From positions 200,186 through 264,185 of the forward strand of contig NZ_LMBV01000005.1 of NCBI RefSeq assembly GCF_001439925.1: a DNA stretch of 64,000 nt, given 5' to 3'. A model generated the notes under the pieces. The model was not told the DNA's origin, searched no databases, and worked only from the letters and a program-made list of their open reading frames with translations. Below are positions 17,119 through 25,768 of this stretch, piece after piece. This DNA is from Peribacillus muralis. Its GTDB lineage: Bacteria; Bacillota; Bacilli; Bacillales; DSM-1321. A program made the translations under genes and the position numbers. Numbering within the stretch: the stretch's first letter is position 1; each line of letters starts with the position of its first letter.

Positions 17119-17820
17119 ATGGCGGAAAAAAACTTTTTAGTGGATCATTTGATATCTGAAATTAAGAGTGGAACCTTTCAATCGGATAAAAAGTTACCTT
17201 CAGAGCATATACTCGCCGATCAATTTAATGTACCAAGAATGGTTGTCCGGAAGGCATATGAGCAGCTTCAAGATTTAGGCTTTATCTATTCAAAGCAAGG
17301 TAAGGGAAGTTATGTCCAGGAAAGCAAGAAGCAAATTCCGTTAATTTTATCCGGAGATATTAGTTTCACCGAGAAAATGAATGAACTTCAATTTTCCTTT
17401 CAAACGATTACTATTTTTTGCGAAGAAATTCCTTATGATCAGAAGATTTTTCAAAGTCTCGAGGTGGAAAGTGATGACAAGGTCTTTAAAATTGGCAGGC
17501 TTAGGTTAATCGACGATTTCCCGATTGCTCTTCATACATCTTTTGTAGCAAAATCGACATTTCCTGAAATCGAAAGTGACGGTCCTGAAATTACCTCTAT
17601 GTTTCAGTATTATCGGCAACGTGGTTATGTAGAATTCGGATCAAACAACAGCACGCTGAATGTGATTTTTCCCACTCTATTCGACCGGGATATTTTGCAG
17701 TGTTCAAGTTTGATCCCACTTTTGCAAGTGGAATCATTATGCCGTGATAAGCGGAGCAATCAAGTCCTTGAGCACACGGTCATAATCTATCGGAGCGATT
17801 GTTTCACATATGTTATATAA
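17119..17820 (+). CDS. GntR-family (HutC/PhnF-type) transcriptional regulator
   Basis: A 233-residue protein: GntR winged helix (about residues 5-70, with K-L-P-S-E-H-I-L-A-D-Q-F-N-V-P-R-M-V-V-R-K-A) and a UTRA ligand-binding domain (about 90-230). PhnF-type regulators of this class often sit beside phosphonate or phosphate uptake genes. The ATG has an AAAGGGGGAT site. It lies between the PHP gene and phnG, so it probably controls the C-P lyase operon, perhaps sensing a phosphonate or pathway intermediate; this is inference. The gene has no clear terminator before the phnG promoter region. Confidence 0.8.
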   Translation: MAEKNFLVDHLISEIKSGTFQSDKKLPSEHILADQFNVPRMVVRKAYEQLQDLGFIYSKQGKGSYVQESKKQIPLILSGDISFTEKMNELQFSFQTITIFCEEIPYDQKIFQSLEVESDDKVFKIGRLRLIDDFPIALHTSFVAKSTFPEIESDGPEITSMFQYYRQRGYVEFGSNNSTLNVIFPTLFDRDILQCSSLIPLLQVESLCRDKRSNQVLEHTVIIYRSDCFTYVI

Positions 17821-17870
17821 AAACGGATATTCACGAGTAAAGCATGAACTTTGAATAGTGTAGTCCCGCT

Positions 17871-17935
17871 TTAACAAATTCCATACAAAGATTTACTCTT
17901 TCTTAACGTACATTCACTTGGCAACAAGATACATT
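17871..17935 (+). promoter_or_regulatory. Candidate PhoP box and -10 of the C-P lyase operon
   Basis: TTAACA 17871, CATACA 17882, TTTACT 17892, TTAACG 17903 and TTCACT 17913 are spaced 10-11 bp. A possible -10 is TACATT at 17930-17935. The periodic array is the expected form of a PhoP-activated promoter. Confidence 0.55.
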
Positions 17936-17977
17936 GTAGATGTTAGCTTGAAACTATAACATTTGGAGGCCAATGGA

Positions 17978-18403
17978 ATGAGAAGAAAGGAAAGAACCGA
18001 GATTTTGATTCAAGGCTCTGAGGACATTGCGAAGGCATTTGCCAAGGAAATAGCAATGAAATATAAAGTTACGGTCATTCAAAAGCCAGAGAGTGCCCTT
18101 GTCTTGCTAAAAACAAGGGAAACGGCAAAAAAGAGCTTGTTTTATCTAGGGGAAATGCTGGTGACAGAATGCACGGTCAAAATCCATGATTCAATCGGGA
18201 TTGGTATCGTTAAGGGACATCGGGAGGATCTGGCACATAGTTTAGCGATCATTGATGCCGCTTATCAGGCTGATCTTGGTGAAACAAAGTTATGGTCACC
18301 AATTTTAGAAAATGAGAAGAAGAATATACAGAAAAATCTACAAGAGCTGAATCGATCAATTTTAAGAACCAAGGTACACTTCGAAACAATGGATGTTCAA
18401 TAA
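17978..18403 (+). CDS. phnG: C-P lyase complex subunit PhnG
   Basis: A 141-residue subunit of the carbon-phosphorus lyase core complex (PhnGHIJ). With PhnI and PhnH it forms the assembly that attaches methylphosphonate-type substrates to ribose triphosphate in place of adenine. Conserved features include L-G-E-M-L-V-T-E-C-T-V (about residues 53-63) and G-x-V-x-G-x-R-E-D-L-A-H-x-L-A-I-I-D-A. ATG 17978 follows GGAGG at 17965-17969; an earlier in-frame TTG is part of that site. First gene of phnGHIJKML. Confidence 0.93.
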   Translation: MRRKERTEILIQGSEDIAKAFAKEIAMKYKVTVIQKPESALVLLKTRETAKKSLFYLGEMLVTECTVKIHDSIGIGIVKGHREDLAHSLAIIDAAYQADLGETKLWSPILENEKKNIQKNLQELNRSILRTKVHFETMDVQ

Positions 18404-18415
18404 GGGGGGAAAGCA

Positions 18416-19033
18416 ATGAATTTGGATGTAGTTCATGATATACAAACTGTTTATAGAAAGCTTGTAACGGCGACCTCAAGACCTGGAAATTCAGTGGTTT
18501 TGGAGAGGGAAGCCAAGACGTTGGATATTCAAATGGAGTGCTTATCTTCAACGATCCTGCTTGCACGCACTGTACTTGACCCTGAAGTGACTTTTAAGGT
18601 CATTTCAAAGGCGGAGGAGGCGGTGTCAAGAATGATTAATCAGCTTACTTATTCAAAGCCTGTCGATTTGGCGGAAGCGGACTTTATCTTCATTTTACAA
18701 GATGCCTCCGACGAGCAAATGAAGGAAGCATTAAATATGGCAAAGGTAGGGAATCTGTTGAACCCTCATGAATCGGCAATGATCATTCTAGAAGTACCGG
18801 ATGTAACAAAAGGGGTCTCCATGATTCTTTCTGGACCAGGAATTCAAGAGGAATCTTTCATAAGCCTCCCAAATGTTTCCGCCTGGCTTGGTGCTAGGAA
18901 CGAAAAAAACAAAGAATTTCCGTTAGGAATCGATATGTATTTTGTCGATCAACAAGATCGTTTAATAGCTTTACCGAGAACGACCCAAATCAAGGGAAAT
19001 GGGGGTGAGATTATATGGGATATGTTGCAGTAA
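18416..19033 (+). CDS. phnH: C-P lyase complex subunit PhnH
   Basis: A 205-residue core-complex subunit. The N-terminal D-I-Q-x-V-Y-R-K-L-V-x-A-x-S-R-P-G motif is the family's recognition feature (residues 8-24), and the C-terminal L-P-R-T-T-Q-I is also typical. AAGGGGGGA lies before ATG 18416. The 3' end overlaps phnI by 19 bp, and the phnI ribosome site (GGGGGTGAG) is inside this gene, so the two are translationally coupled. Confidence 0.95.
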   Translation: MNLDVVHDIQTVYRKLVTATSRPGNSVVLEREAKTLDIQMECLSSTILLARTVLDPEVTFKVISKAEEAVSRMINQLTYSKPVDLAEADFIFILQDASDEQMKEALNMAKVGNLLNPHESAMIILEVPDVTKGVSMILSGPGIQEESFISLPNVSAWLGARNEKNKEFPLGIDMYFVDQQDRLIALPRTTQIKGNGGEIIWDMLQ

Positions 19034-20151
19034 AGGGCGGAACAAAGGCGATTGAGGAATCCATCAAACGCTTAAAGTATGAACGGGTGAAAAAAGGGAC
19101 GGCTATAGAGCTGCCTAAGATAGAAGCTGGGATGAGAGGATTGATTGACCAGGTTATGTCAGAAAGCAGTTTGTATGATCGATCATTGGCTGCACTTGCC
19201 ATCAAACAGGCAGAAGGCAATCCGGAAGAAGCTGTATTCCTCTTGAGAGCCTATCGATCCACGTTGCCGCGGAAACATGTTTCACGAGTGATCAGTTCTG
19301 AACATATGAAAGTGGAACGGCGGATTTCAGCTAGTTTTAAGGATGTACCTGGCGGGCAGATTTTAGGGGCCACGACCGATTATACACATCGGTTACTGGA
19401 TTCGGAGCTGGAAAATGAATCGGATATAAGCATTCAAGATTGGTTACGTGCTTTTCAAGAGGAGAATCAATCAACAGATTATCAGAACGATAGTGCTGAT
19501 TTAAACTCTCTGCCTAAAGTTTTGGACTACTTAAGAAGTGAAGGCTTATTAGCTAGCTGTGAAAACGATGATTTGCAGCCTGGGGATGTGACAAGGAAAA
19601 GTCTGGAGTTTCCTTCGATGCGAAGTGAACGCCTGCAAATTTTAACAAGAGGACAAACCGGTGCAGTGACATCGCTTGCTTATGCAGTCATCCGTGGATA
19701 TGGTGCACTGCACCCAACAGTGGGGGAGCTGCGAGTAGGCAAGCTGCCCGTACATCTCGATCACCCGCTGCTGGACGAAGGGCAAGAGGAAGATAGCTAT
19801 TATATCGGGGACTTCACAGCAACGGAGGCTGAGATGCTGATTCCGCTTACGGTAGAGAAAGAACAAGGCAAAAAAGAAATAGAGTTTGAAGTTGGCTATG
19901 GCATGTGCATGGGACAAAATGAAACAAAAGCAATCGCAATGGGCATCTTGGATAATTGCTTGGAAAAACCCAACAAGGAGTTTCCAAGTCACAATGAGGA
20001 ATTCGTTCTTTATCATATAGATTCAGTGGAATCAACGGGTTTCATCTCCCATTTGAAGATGCCTCATTATGTTACGTTCCAATCCAAGCTTGATAGCATC
20101 CGGAAGTCGAAAGATAAGACCACAGAGCAGGAGGTTGGATTGCATGAATAA
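19015..20151 (+). CDS. phnI: C-P lyase complex subunit PhnI (nucleosidase)
   Basis: A 378-residue subunit which, with PhnG, H and L, replaces adenine of ATP by the phosphonate to give ribose-1-phosphonate triphosphate. It begins M-G-Y-V-A-V-K-G-G-T-x-A-I, the family signature. R-I-S-A-S-F-K-D-x-P-G-G-Q-I-L-G-A-T-T-D-Y and the later L-x-H-V-H-type region replaced by D-S-V-E-S-T-G-F are seen. Its stop overlaps the phnJ start by 8 bp. Length agrees with other PhnI proteins. Confidence 0.95.
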   Translation: MGYVAVKGGTKAIEESIKRLKYERVKKGTAIELPKIEAGMRGLIDQVMSESSLYDRSLAALAIKQAEGNPEEAVFLLRAYRSTLPRKHVSRVISSEHMKVERRISASFKDVPGGQILGATTDYTHRLLDSELENESDISIQDWLRAFQEENQSTDYQNDSADLNSLPKVLDYLRSEGLLASCENDDLQPGDVTRKSLEFPSMRSERLQILTRGQTGAVTSLAYAVIRGYGALHPTVGELRVGKLPVHLDHPLLDEGQEEDSYYIGDFTATEAEMLIPLTVEKEQGKKEIEFEVGYGMCMGQNETKAIAMGILDNCLEKPNKEFPSHNEEFVLYHIDSVESTGFISHLKMPHYVTFQSKLDSIRKSKDKTTEQEVGLHE

Positions 20152-20998
20152 AACCTATAATTTTGCATTTTTTGATGAAGGATCGAAACGGGAGATTAGG
20201 AGGGCAACACTGAAGGCGATTGCCATTCCGGGTTATCAAGTCCCATTCGCTTCAAGGGAAATGCCGATTGGGCGTGGTTGGGGCACAGGCGGCCTGCAGC
20301 TGACATTGTCATTGATCGGAAAGGATGACGTCCTTAAGGTGATCGACCAAGGGTCGGATGAATCCGTTAATGCCGTTAACATAAAAAAACTCGTATCTGA
20401 TACCACTGGGGTAAGGACAACGGATAGCACAAAAGGTGCCTCTTTAATCCAGTCTAGACACAGGGTGCCGGAAGTGCCGCTGCAACGGGACCAGATTTTG
20501 ATTCTTCAAGTTCCGTTACCGGAACCTTTAAGGAATTTTGAGCCGAGCGAACATGAAACGAAAAAGCTTCATGCTGAGAGAGAGTATAGTGGTGCATGGC
20601 TTATGTTATTCGAACAAATTATGAAGTACGGAATAATGGCGACGGATGCAGACCATCCGGTAATGGTTCACGACAGGTATGTCATGGCACCAAGTCCAAT
20701 CCCAAGATTCGATAATAGCAAGCTGGATAATAATGAAGCGCTCATTCTGTTAGGTGCAGGCAGGGAGAAAAAGGTATACGCAATACCCCCATATACAAAT
20801 ATATCATCTTTGGCATTTGATGATTATGGATTTGAAATCGAGTCCTTTGCGAATCATGCTTGCATTCTCTGCGGTTCCAACGATGTTTTTTTGGATGAAC
20901 TTGTTGATGAGGAGTCAGGTGAAACGTATTTCCAATGCAATGATACAAGCAATTGCCTTGAAATGGTCAATCAAAAACAATCATTGGGAGTGAAATAG
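20144..20998 (+). CDS. phnJ: C-P lyase PhnJ, radical SAM enzyme that cleaves the C-P bond
   Basis: A 284-residue catalytic subunit that splits 5-phosphoribosyl-1-phosphonate into an alkane and the 1,2-cyclic phosphate. Four cysteines, C240, C243, C265 and C271, reproduce the Cx2Cx21C cluster ligands and the thiyl-forming cysteine of E. coli PhnJ (C241, C244, C266, C272) almost number for number. The glycine-rich I-G-R-G-W-G-T-G-G-L-Q is also present. ATG 20144 lies within the last codons of phnI after GGAGGT; the open frame extends artificially upstream. All catalytic residues are present, so the operon should be active. Confidence 0.97.
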   Translation: MNKTYNFAFFDEGSKREIRRATLKAIAIPGYQVPFASREMPIGRGWGTGGLQLTLSLIGKDDVLKVIDQGSDESVNAVNIKKLVSDTTGVRTTDSTKGASLIQSRHRVPEVPLQRDQILILQVPLPEPLRNFEPSEHETKKLHAEREYSGAWLMLFEQIMKYGIMATDADHPVMVHDRYVMAPSPIPRFDNSKLDNNEALILLGAGREKKVYAIPPYTNISSLAFDDYGFEIESFANHACILCGSNDVFLDELVDEESGETYFQCNDTSNCLEMVNQKQSLGVK

Positions 20999-21844
20999 AT
21001 GTCTGTGCTTGAGGTACCCGTATTATCAGTGAAACAAATGAACAAACAGTACGGAAACGGCTGTTCGACGTGTAAGCAAATGAAATCAGGAAAAGTGACG
21101 AAAAACTACTGTCACGAATGCGGGACGGTATATGCCTGCAGAGATTTGACGTTCGATTTGTATCAAGGTGAAGTTCTCGGAATTGTAGGGGAAAGCGGCA
21201 GCGGCAAATCCACTTTAATGAAAAGTTTGTATTTTGACGAAGAAGTGACCGATGGAGAACTGTATGTGGCTGGCTTTGAGGATGGAAACAAGAATGTATT
21301 CATGGAGTCTGCCCAGAAAAAAAGATACGTTCGAAACCATCTGATGGGGAAGGTTTATCAAAATCCGATTCTCGGCTTGAAAATGGATTTCTCCTCGATA
21401 GGCAATATTGCCGAGAAGTTGATTTCAGCCGGGAACAGACATGTTGGCAGCATGGAATCAAGAGGCGCCGAGCTCCTTGAGGCAGTCAATATTCCCGTTC
21501 ATCGAATGAAGGAAGAACCGAGGAATTTCTCAGGCGGAATGCAGCAACGGGTCCAGATAGCCAAAGCATTGTCCAATAATCCTCCCATACTGCTATTGGA
21601 TGAGGTCACCACTGGTTTGGATTTATCAGTTCAAGCAAGTGTATTGGACTTAATTAAAGGGCTCCAAAGAGATTTGAATATTAGCATTGTATTGGTATCC
21701 CATGATTTGGGCGTAATCCGAATGCTTGCAGACCGTACGCTCGTTATGCTGGAGGGTAAAGTCATCGAGCAAGGTTTAACAGACCAAATACTCGAAGATC
21801 CGCAGCATCCTTATACCCAGCAATTAGTACACTCGCTGCTGTAA
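20999..21844 (+). CDS. phnK: C-P lyase ATP-binding subunit PhnK, with a cysteine-rich insertion
   Basis: A 281-residue ABC-type ATPase that docks on the PhnJ dimer rather than on a membrane. Walker A is G-E-S-G-S-G-K-S-T (near 65), signature F-S-G-G-M-Q-Q-R near 178, Walker B L-L-L-L-D-E. Between strand 1 and the core (about residues 20-45) there is a Cx2C-x12-Cx2C insert plus another cysteine, like a zinc ribbon; E. coli PhnK as I recall it lacks this. The ATG follows the phnJ stop without a gap. The C-terminal D-P-Q-H-P-Y-T motif resembles oligopeptide-transporter ATPases, but the context fixes the assignment. Confidence 0.93.
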   Translation: MSVLEVPVLSVKQMNKQYGNGCSTCKQMKSGKVTKNYCHECGTVYACRDLTFDLYQGEVLGIVGESGSGKSTLMKSLYFDEEVTDGELYVAGFEDGNKNVFMESAQKKRYVRNHLMGKVYQNPILGLKMDFSSIGNIAEKLISAGNRHVGSMESRGAELLEAVNIPVHRMKEEPRNFSGGMQQRVQIAKALSNNPPILLLDEVTTGLDLSVQASVLDLIKGLQRDLNISIVLVSHDLGVIRMLADRTLVMLEGKVIEQGLTDQILEDPQHPYTQQLVHSLL

Positions 21845-21859
21845 AAGAAACTAAAGAAA

Positions 21860-23053
21860 ATGGGGGAAGAGACATTGTTGCTGATAAAAAATGGAAAAAT
21901 AATAACGGAAGACTCAATCCTGATGGACCATGATCTCTTAATTAAGGATGATAGAATTTGCATGATCGCACCTGTGGGAGAAATCGAAAGCAGTCCTGAG
22001 ATGGAAGTGCTGGACGCTTCGGGTGGATATGTTACACCCGGCTTTATTGATCTCCATTCGGATTATATTGAACATATGACTGCGCCGCGCCCGACTTCCT
22101 TAATGAATTTTAATTTGAGCTTAAGAGAAACGGAAAAGGAACTGATTACCCACGGGATCACGACGATGTTCCACTCTCTATCGCTCTATAAATCCACTGA
22201 ATACGCATATAAGCCAATTCGGGAGCCGGAGAATGTAAGGAAGCTTATTGATTTGATTGATCAAACACATAAGATGAAGCACTTGGTACGTCATCGGTTT
22301 CATGCCCGTTATGAAATCGATAATTTGGAAGATATAGATAGTCTAAGAGAATATGTTACGGAAAAGAAAGTGCATCTGGTCTCATTCATGGACCACACTC
22401 CAGGGCAAGGGCAATATCGTCATTTAGAGATTTATCGAAACACGTTAAGAGGATATAACGATTATAGTGATGAAGCCATTGATGTGATGATCCGGACTCA
22501 TCAAGTGAAAGAGAAGCTGACGATTGAAAGAATGAAGGAAATTGCACTGCTAGCAAAAGAAAACAATATTGCCGTTGCCTCTCATGATGATGATTCAATA
22601 GAAAAACTTGAATTGGTTCACAGCTTTGGAACAAGTATAAGTGAATTTCCTATCACACTCGAGATTGCCCGTAAGGCCCATGATATGGGGATGTATACCA
22701 TAGCCGGTGCACCAAATGTGCTTTTGGGAGGTTCCCACAGCGGGAATTTAAGTGCCTCTGAAGCCATACAGGATGGAAGCATAGACATTTTATGCAGTGA
22801 TTATTACCCTGCAGCCCTTCTGCATTCAATGTTTGAATTAGTCGAAAACCATGGAATGGATCTTGTCGATATGTTTAAGCTAGTTACGTTGAATCCCGCA
22901 AAGGCAGTCAAGATGGAGGACGAAATCGGATCGATCCACGAAGGGAAAAAGGCTGACATCCTTATTATTGAAAAAATTTCTGGTGATTTCCCTGTCATAA
23001 CAACCGTGATTGTAGATGGGAAATTGATTCAAAAAACGAATTACAGGATATAA
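21860..23053 (+). CDS. phnM: RPnTP hydrolase PhnM
   Basis: A 397-residue amidohydrolase that removes pyrophosphate from ribose-1-phosphonate triphosphate to give the substrate of PhnJ. The metal-binding H-S-D replaces the usual HxH in G-F-I-D-L-H-S-D-Y-I-E-H, a known PhnM feature, and F-M-D-H-T-P-G-Q-G-Q-Y is the family signature near 178-188. G-S-H-S-G-N lies near 295. The ATG at 21860 has no good ribosome site, while GGGGGAAGAG lies inside the frame, so TTG 21875 or 21878 may be the true start. Between phnK and phnL, as in other Gram-positive clusters. Confidence 0.94.
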   Translation: MGEETLLLIKNGKIITEDSILMDHDLLIKDDRICMIAPVGEIESSPEMEVLDASGGYVTPGFIDLHSDYIEHMTAPRPTSLMNFNLSLRETEKELITHGITTMFHSLSLYKSTEYAYKPIREPENVRKLIDLIDQTHKMKHLVRHRFHARYEIDNLEDIDSLREYVTEKKVHLVSFMDHTPGQGQYRHLEIYRNTLRGYNDYSDEAIDVMIRTHQVKEKLTIERMKEIALLAKENNIAVASHDDDSIEKLELVHSFGTSISEFPITLEIARKAHDMGMYTIAGAPNVLLGGSHSGNLSASEAIQDGSIDILCSDYYPAALLHSMFELVENHGMDLVDMFKLVTLNPAKAVKMEDEIGSIHEGKKADILIIEKISGDFPVITTVIVDGKLIQKTNYRI

Positions 23054-23075
23054 ATTCTAGAAAGCGGGTGGCAAA

Positions 23076-23789
23076 GTGGAGAACATATTGGAGATCAATG
23101 ATTTATCCAAGTCGTTTATTTTACATAATCAAAAGAAAAATATCCATGCGGTCAGCAACATTACGATCACAGTGAAAAAAGGCGAATTCATTGGCATTAC
23201 AGGCAAGAGCGGCAGCGGCAAATCAACGATCCTAAAATCGATTTATGGTACCTATCGGGTTCAAGAAGGAGACATCTGGTATGATTCTTCCCACTATGGT
23301 GCAATTAATCTGGCAAAAGCAACAGAAAGGGAAATGGTTTTCCTGCGTAAGCATGAGATAGGCTATGTATCCCAATTTTTAAATGTCATGCCAAGAACGA
23401 CAGCAAGGCAGCTCGTTACCGGGGCCATCCTTGAAATGGGGCAAACGAGGGAATTGGCCAATATCGAAACAGAAAAAATCCTCGACCACTTTGAAATAGG
23501 AAAAGAGCTATGGGACAGTTACCCTGCTACTTTTTCAGGAGGAGAGAAGTTAAGGCTAAATATAGCGAGAGCAATGGTGAAAAGGCCGCGGCTCCTCCTG
23601 TTGGATGAACCGACAGCAAGTTTGGACCACGATTCTAAAGTGAAGGTGAAAACCCTGCTGGAACAGCTAATGAACGAAGGAACGACCATGCTGGGCATCT
23701 TTCATGACTTGGAGTTCATGAACCGGTTAGTAACGAAAGAATATAGCATGCAGAATGGATGTTTTACTCAAGCTATTCAAAAAATTTAA
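23076..23789 (+). CDS. phnL: C-P lyase ATP-binding subunit PhnL
   Basis: A 237-residue ABC-type ATPase needed with PhnGHI for the first step. Walker A is G-K-S-G-S-G-K-S-T (near 44-52), signature F-S-G-G-E-K-L-R near 151, Walker B L-L-L-L-D-E-P-T-A-S-L-D. The Y-V-S-Q-F-L-x-V-x-P-R segment after Walker A is typical of PhnL. The start is GTG with GCGGGTGG upstream. Last gene of the operon; phnN, phnO and phnP do not follow, the next gene is phnD with its own promoter. Confidence 0.93.
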   Translation: MENILEINDLSKSFILHNQKKNIHAVSNITITVKKGEFIGITGKSGSGKSTILKSIYGTYRVQEGDIWYDSSHYGAINLAKATEREMVFLRKHEIGYVSQFLNVMPRTTARQLVTGAILEMGQTRELANIETEKILDHFEIGKELWDSYPATFSGGEKLRLNIARAMVKRPRLLLLDEPTASLDHDSKVKVKTLLEQLMNEGTTMLGIFHDLEFMNRLVTKEYSMQNGCFTQAIQKI

Positions 23790-23796
23790 CGATGAA

Positions 23797-23865
23797 TTCA
23801 CATAAATTTTACCGAATATTCAGCTCCCTTAACGGCAGGTTAGCATTGTACCGGTATTGTTATAT
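23797..23865 (+). promoter_or_regulatory. Candidate PhoP box and -10 upstream of phnD
   Basis: TTCACA 23797, TTTACC 23808, TTCAGC 23819, TTAACG 23829 and TTAGCA 23840 have an almost exact 11-bp period. -10-like sequences TATTGT/TTATAT follow at 23855-23865. No terminator separates it from phnL, so phnDCE may also be read through. Confidence 0.6.
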
Positions 23866-23917
23866 GGGAAGTGACTGAAATGAGAAAAGATCTTTTAAAT
23901 TGGAGGGGAGATTTAAC

Positions 23918-24952
23918 GTGAAAAAATCGATGATGTCTCTATTGATGTTAGTTAGTTTACTGGTGTTTACAGGCTGTTCTTCTAGTAGTTCAACAGGTGC
24001 AAGTGAAGATGATACATTAACCATAGCATGGCTGCCAAACGAATCCGGGGAAGATTTAGGGGAAGCCCGCGATGAGATCGGGAAAATCTTGGAAGATGCG
24101 ACAGGGAAGAAAGTCGAACATAAGACCACTACGGATTATAACATTGCAATCGAGGCAATTGCTAATGGAAACGCAGATTTAGCATTCCTGGGAGCACAAG
24201 GATATATTGAAGCAAACAATAAAAACGATAGTGTTCAACCTCTGGTTGTTCCAAGCGGTGAATCAGGTACGTTGGATGATGCAGTTTATAATAGCTGGCT
24301 GGCTGTTCAAAATGCGGATGACTATAAAATTAACGGCGAATACAAAATAGACGGTATCCAAGGGAAAAAGTTCTCTTTCGTTTCAAATAGCTCTACATCC
24401 GGCTTCAAAGTTCCTTCCACAGGAATCGTAGATTATTTCTCGCAGCAAGATAAGTTCAAGGGTGTAAAGGCCGAGGATTTATTGGAAGGCGGCAAAGATA
24501 AATTCTTCAGTGAAGTGCTTTATGGAGGTTCACACCAAGGATCGGCTGTAAATCTTTTAACCGGGAAAGCGGAAGTGGCAGCTTTTTGTGATACATGTGT
24601 CAAAAATTATGTGGAGCTGGCTGATGGGGAAGAGAATAAAGCTGGTGCCGTGTATAAGGTAAAGAAGGATGCAGCTGAACCCTTTAACACCGTTGTGGAT
24701 AAATCATTCTCACTCATTTCAGTGACTCCTGTTTTGAATGCACCTTTCGTGGTTAACTCCGAATTAGTCAGTGAGGAAACTCGTGAAAAAATCCTTGAAA
24801 CGTTGATGTCTGATGAAATCGCAAATAACGAGAAAGTTTTTGTACCAGAAGACTCCAAGTTAACAGGTCTATTTAAACGGGTGAGCGGAAAAGAAAGATT
24901 GGTAGAAGTTGAGGATGACTGGTTCAATCCAATTCGGGAATTATCTAAATAA
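23918..24952 (+). CDS. phnD: Phosphonate-binding lipoprotein PhnD
   Basis: A 344-residue type-2 periplasmic-binding protein that captures phosphonates outside the membrane. The signal peptide ends with a clean lipobox, V-F-T-G-C at about C20, followed by a Ser-rich linker. Family features are the early I-A-W-L-P-N-E segment, G-N-A-D-L-A-F-L-G near 87, S-S-T-S-G-F near 163 and the G-S-H-Q-G-S-A motif near 207, which belong to the phosphonate-binding site region. I chose GTG 23918 after GGAGGGGA; the in-frame TTG at 23900 lies in the ribosome site. Confidence 0.93.
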   Translation: MKKSMMSLLMLVSLLVFTGCSSSSSTGASEDDTLTIAWLPNESGEDLGEARDEIGKILEDATGKKVEHKTTTDYNIAIEAIANGNADLAFLGAQGYIEANNKNDSVQPLVVPSGESGTLDDAVYNSWLAVQNADDYKINGEYKIDGIQGKKFSFVSNSSTSGFKVPSTGIVDYFSQQDKFKGVKAEDLLEGGKDKFFSEVLYGGSHQGSAVNLLTGKAEVAAFCDTCVKNYVELADGEENKAGAVYKVKKDAAEPFNTVVDKSFSLISVTPVLNAPFVVNSELVSEETREKILETLMSDEIANNEKVFVPEDSKLTGLFKRVSGKERLVEVEDDWFNPIRELSK

Positions 24953-24979
24953 AGGCAGTAAAATGTAGGGGGATCATAC

Positions 24980-25768
24980 ATGAAAACATTATTGGAAGTG
25001 AAAAATGTCTCAAAACAGTTTGGGAATGGAACAAAGGCGTTATCCAATATTGACTTCACTGTGAAAGAAGGAGAATTCGTTTCGATCATAGGGCCATCTG
25101 GAGCAGGGAAATCGACTCTTCTTCGATGCATCAATAGGATGATCGATGCGACTAGCGGAGAAATCATTTTTGATAATGATCATGTATACAAGGTGAATAA
25201 AAGGGAGTTAAAGAAAGTACGCAGAAAAATAGGGATGGTTTTTCAACATTACAATCTTGTAAATAGACTAAGTGTAATTGAAAATGCCCTGCATGGACGA
25301 TTAGGCTATAAATCTACTCTGGCTGGAATCCTTGGCCTTTATAGTGAAGAGGAGAAGCTTCAGGCTGCTAAAGTTCTCCAAATCCTCGGTCTGGAAGATC
25401 AAATCTATAAAAGGTCCGATCAGTTGAGCGGAGGTCAGAAACAGCGGGTTGGCATTGCGCGGGCGCTTATCCAAAATCCTAAATTGCTGTTGTGCGATGA
25501 ACCGATTGCCTCTCTTGACCCGAATTCATCCAAAGTGATCATGGATCATTTAAGGAACATCTGCTCTTCCATGGGAATTACAGTAGTAGTCAACCTGCAT
25601 CAAGTCGATGTTGCCCTGAAATATTCGGATCGAATCATCGGTGTGAATGGTGGGAAGGTGGTTTTCAATGGCACAACTCAAAATATAACCTCAAATGATA
25701 TCCATCAGATTTATGGATCGGATGAAGGAAAGTTGATTTTTGATTTGGGAGGTTCCCATGCCGGCTGA
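24980..25768 (+). CDS. phnC: Phosphonate ABC transporter ATPase PhnC
   Basis: A 262-residue ATPase. Walker A G-P-S-G-A-G-K-S-T is near 38-46. The characteristic PhnC stretch around N-x-L-H-G-R-L-G-Y (near 104) is present, as are the signature L-S-G-G-Q-K-Q-R near 150 and Walker B D-E-P-I-A-S-L-D. A GTAGGGGGAT site precedes the ATG. The 3' end overlaps phnE1 by 11 bp. Confidence 0.95.
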   Translation: MKTLLEVKNVSKQFGNGTKALSNIDFTVKEGEFVSIIGPSGAGKSTLLRCINRMIDATSGEIIFDNDHVYKVNKRELKKVRRKIGMVFQHYNLVNRLSVIENALHGRLGYKSTLAGILGLYSEEEKLQAAKVLQILGLEDQIYKRSDQLSGGQKQRVGIARALIQNPKLLLCDEPIASLDPNSSKVIMDHLRNICSSMGITVVVNLHQVDVALKYSDRIIGVNGGKVVFNGTTQNITSNDIHQIYGSDEGKLIFDLGGSHAG

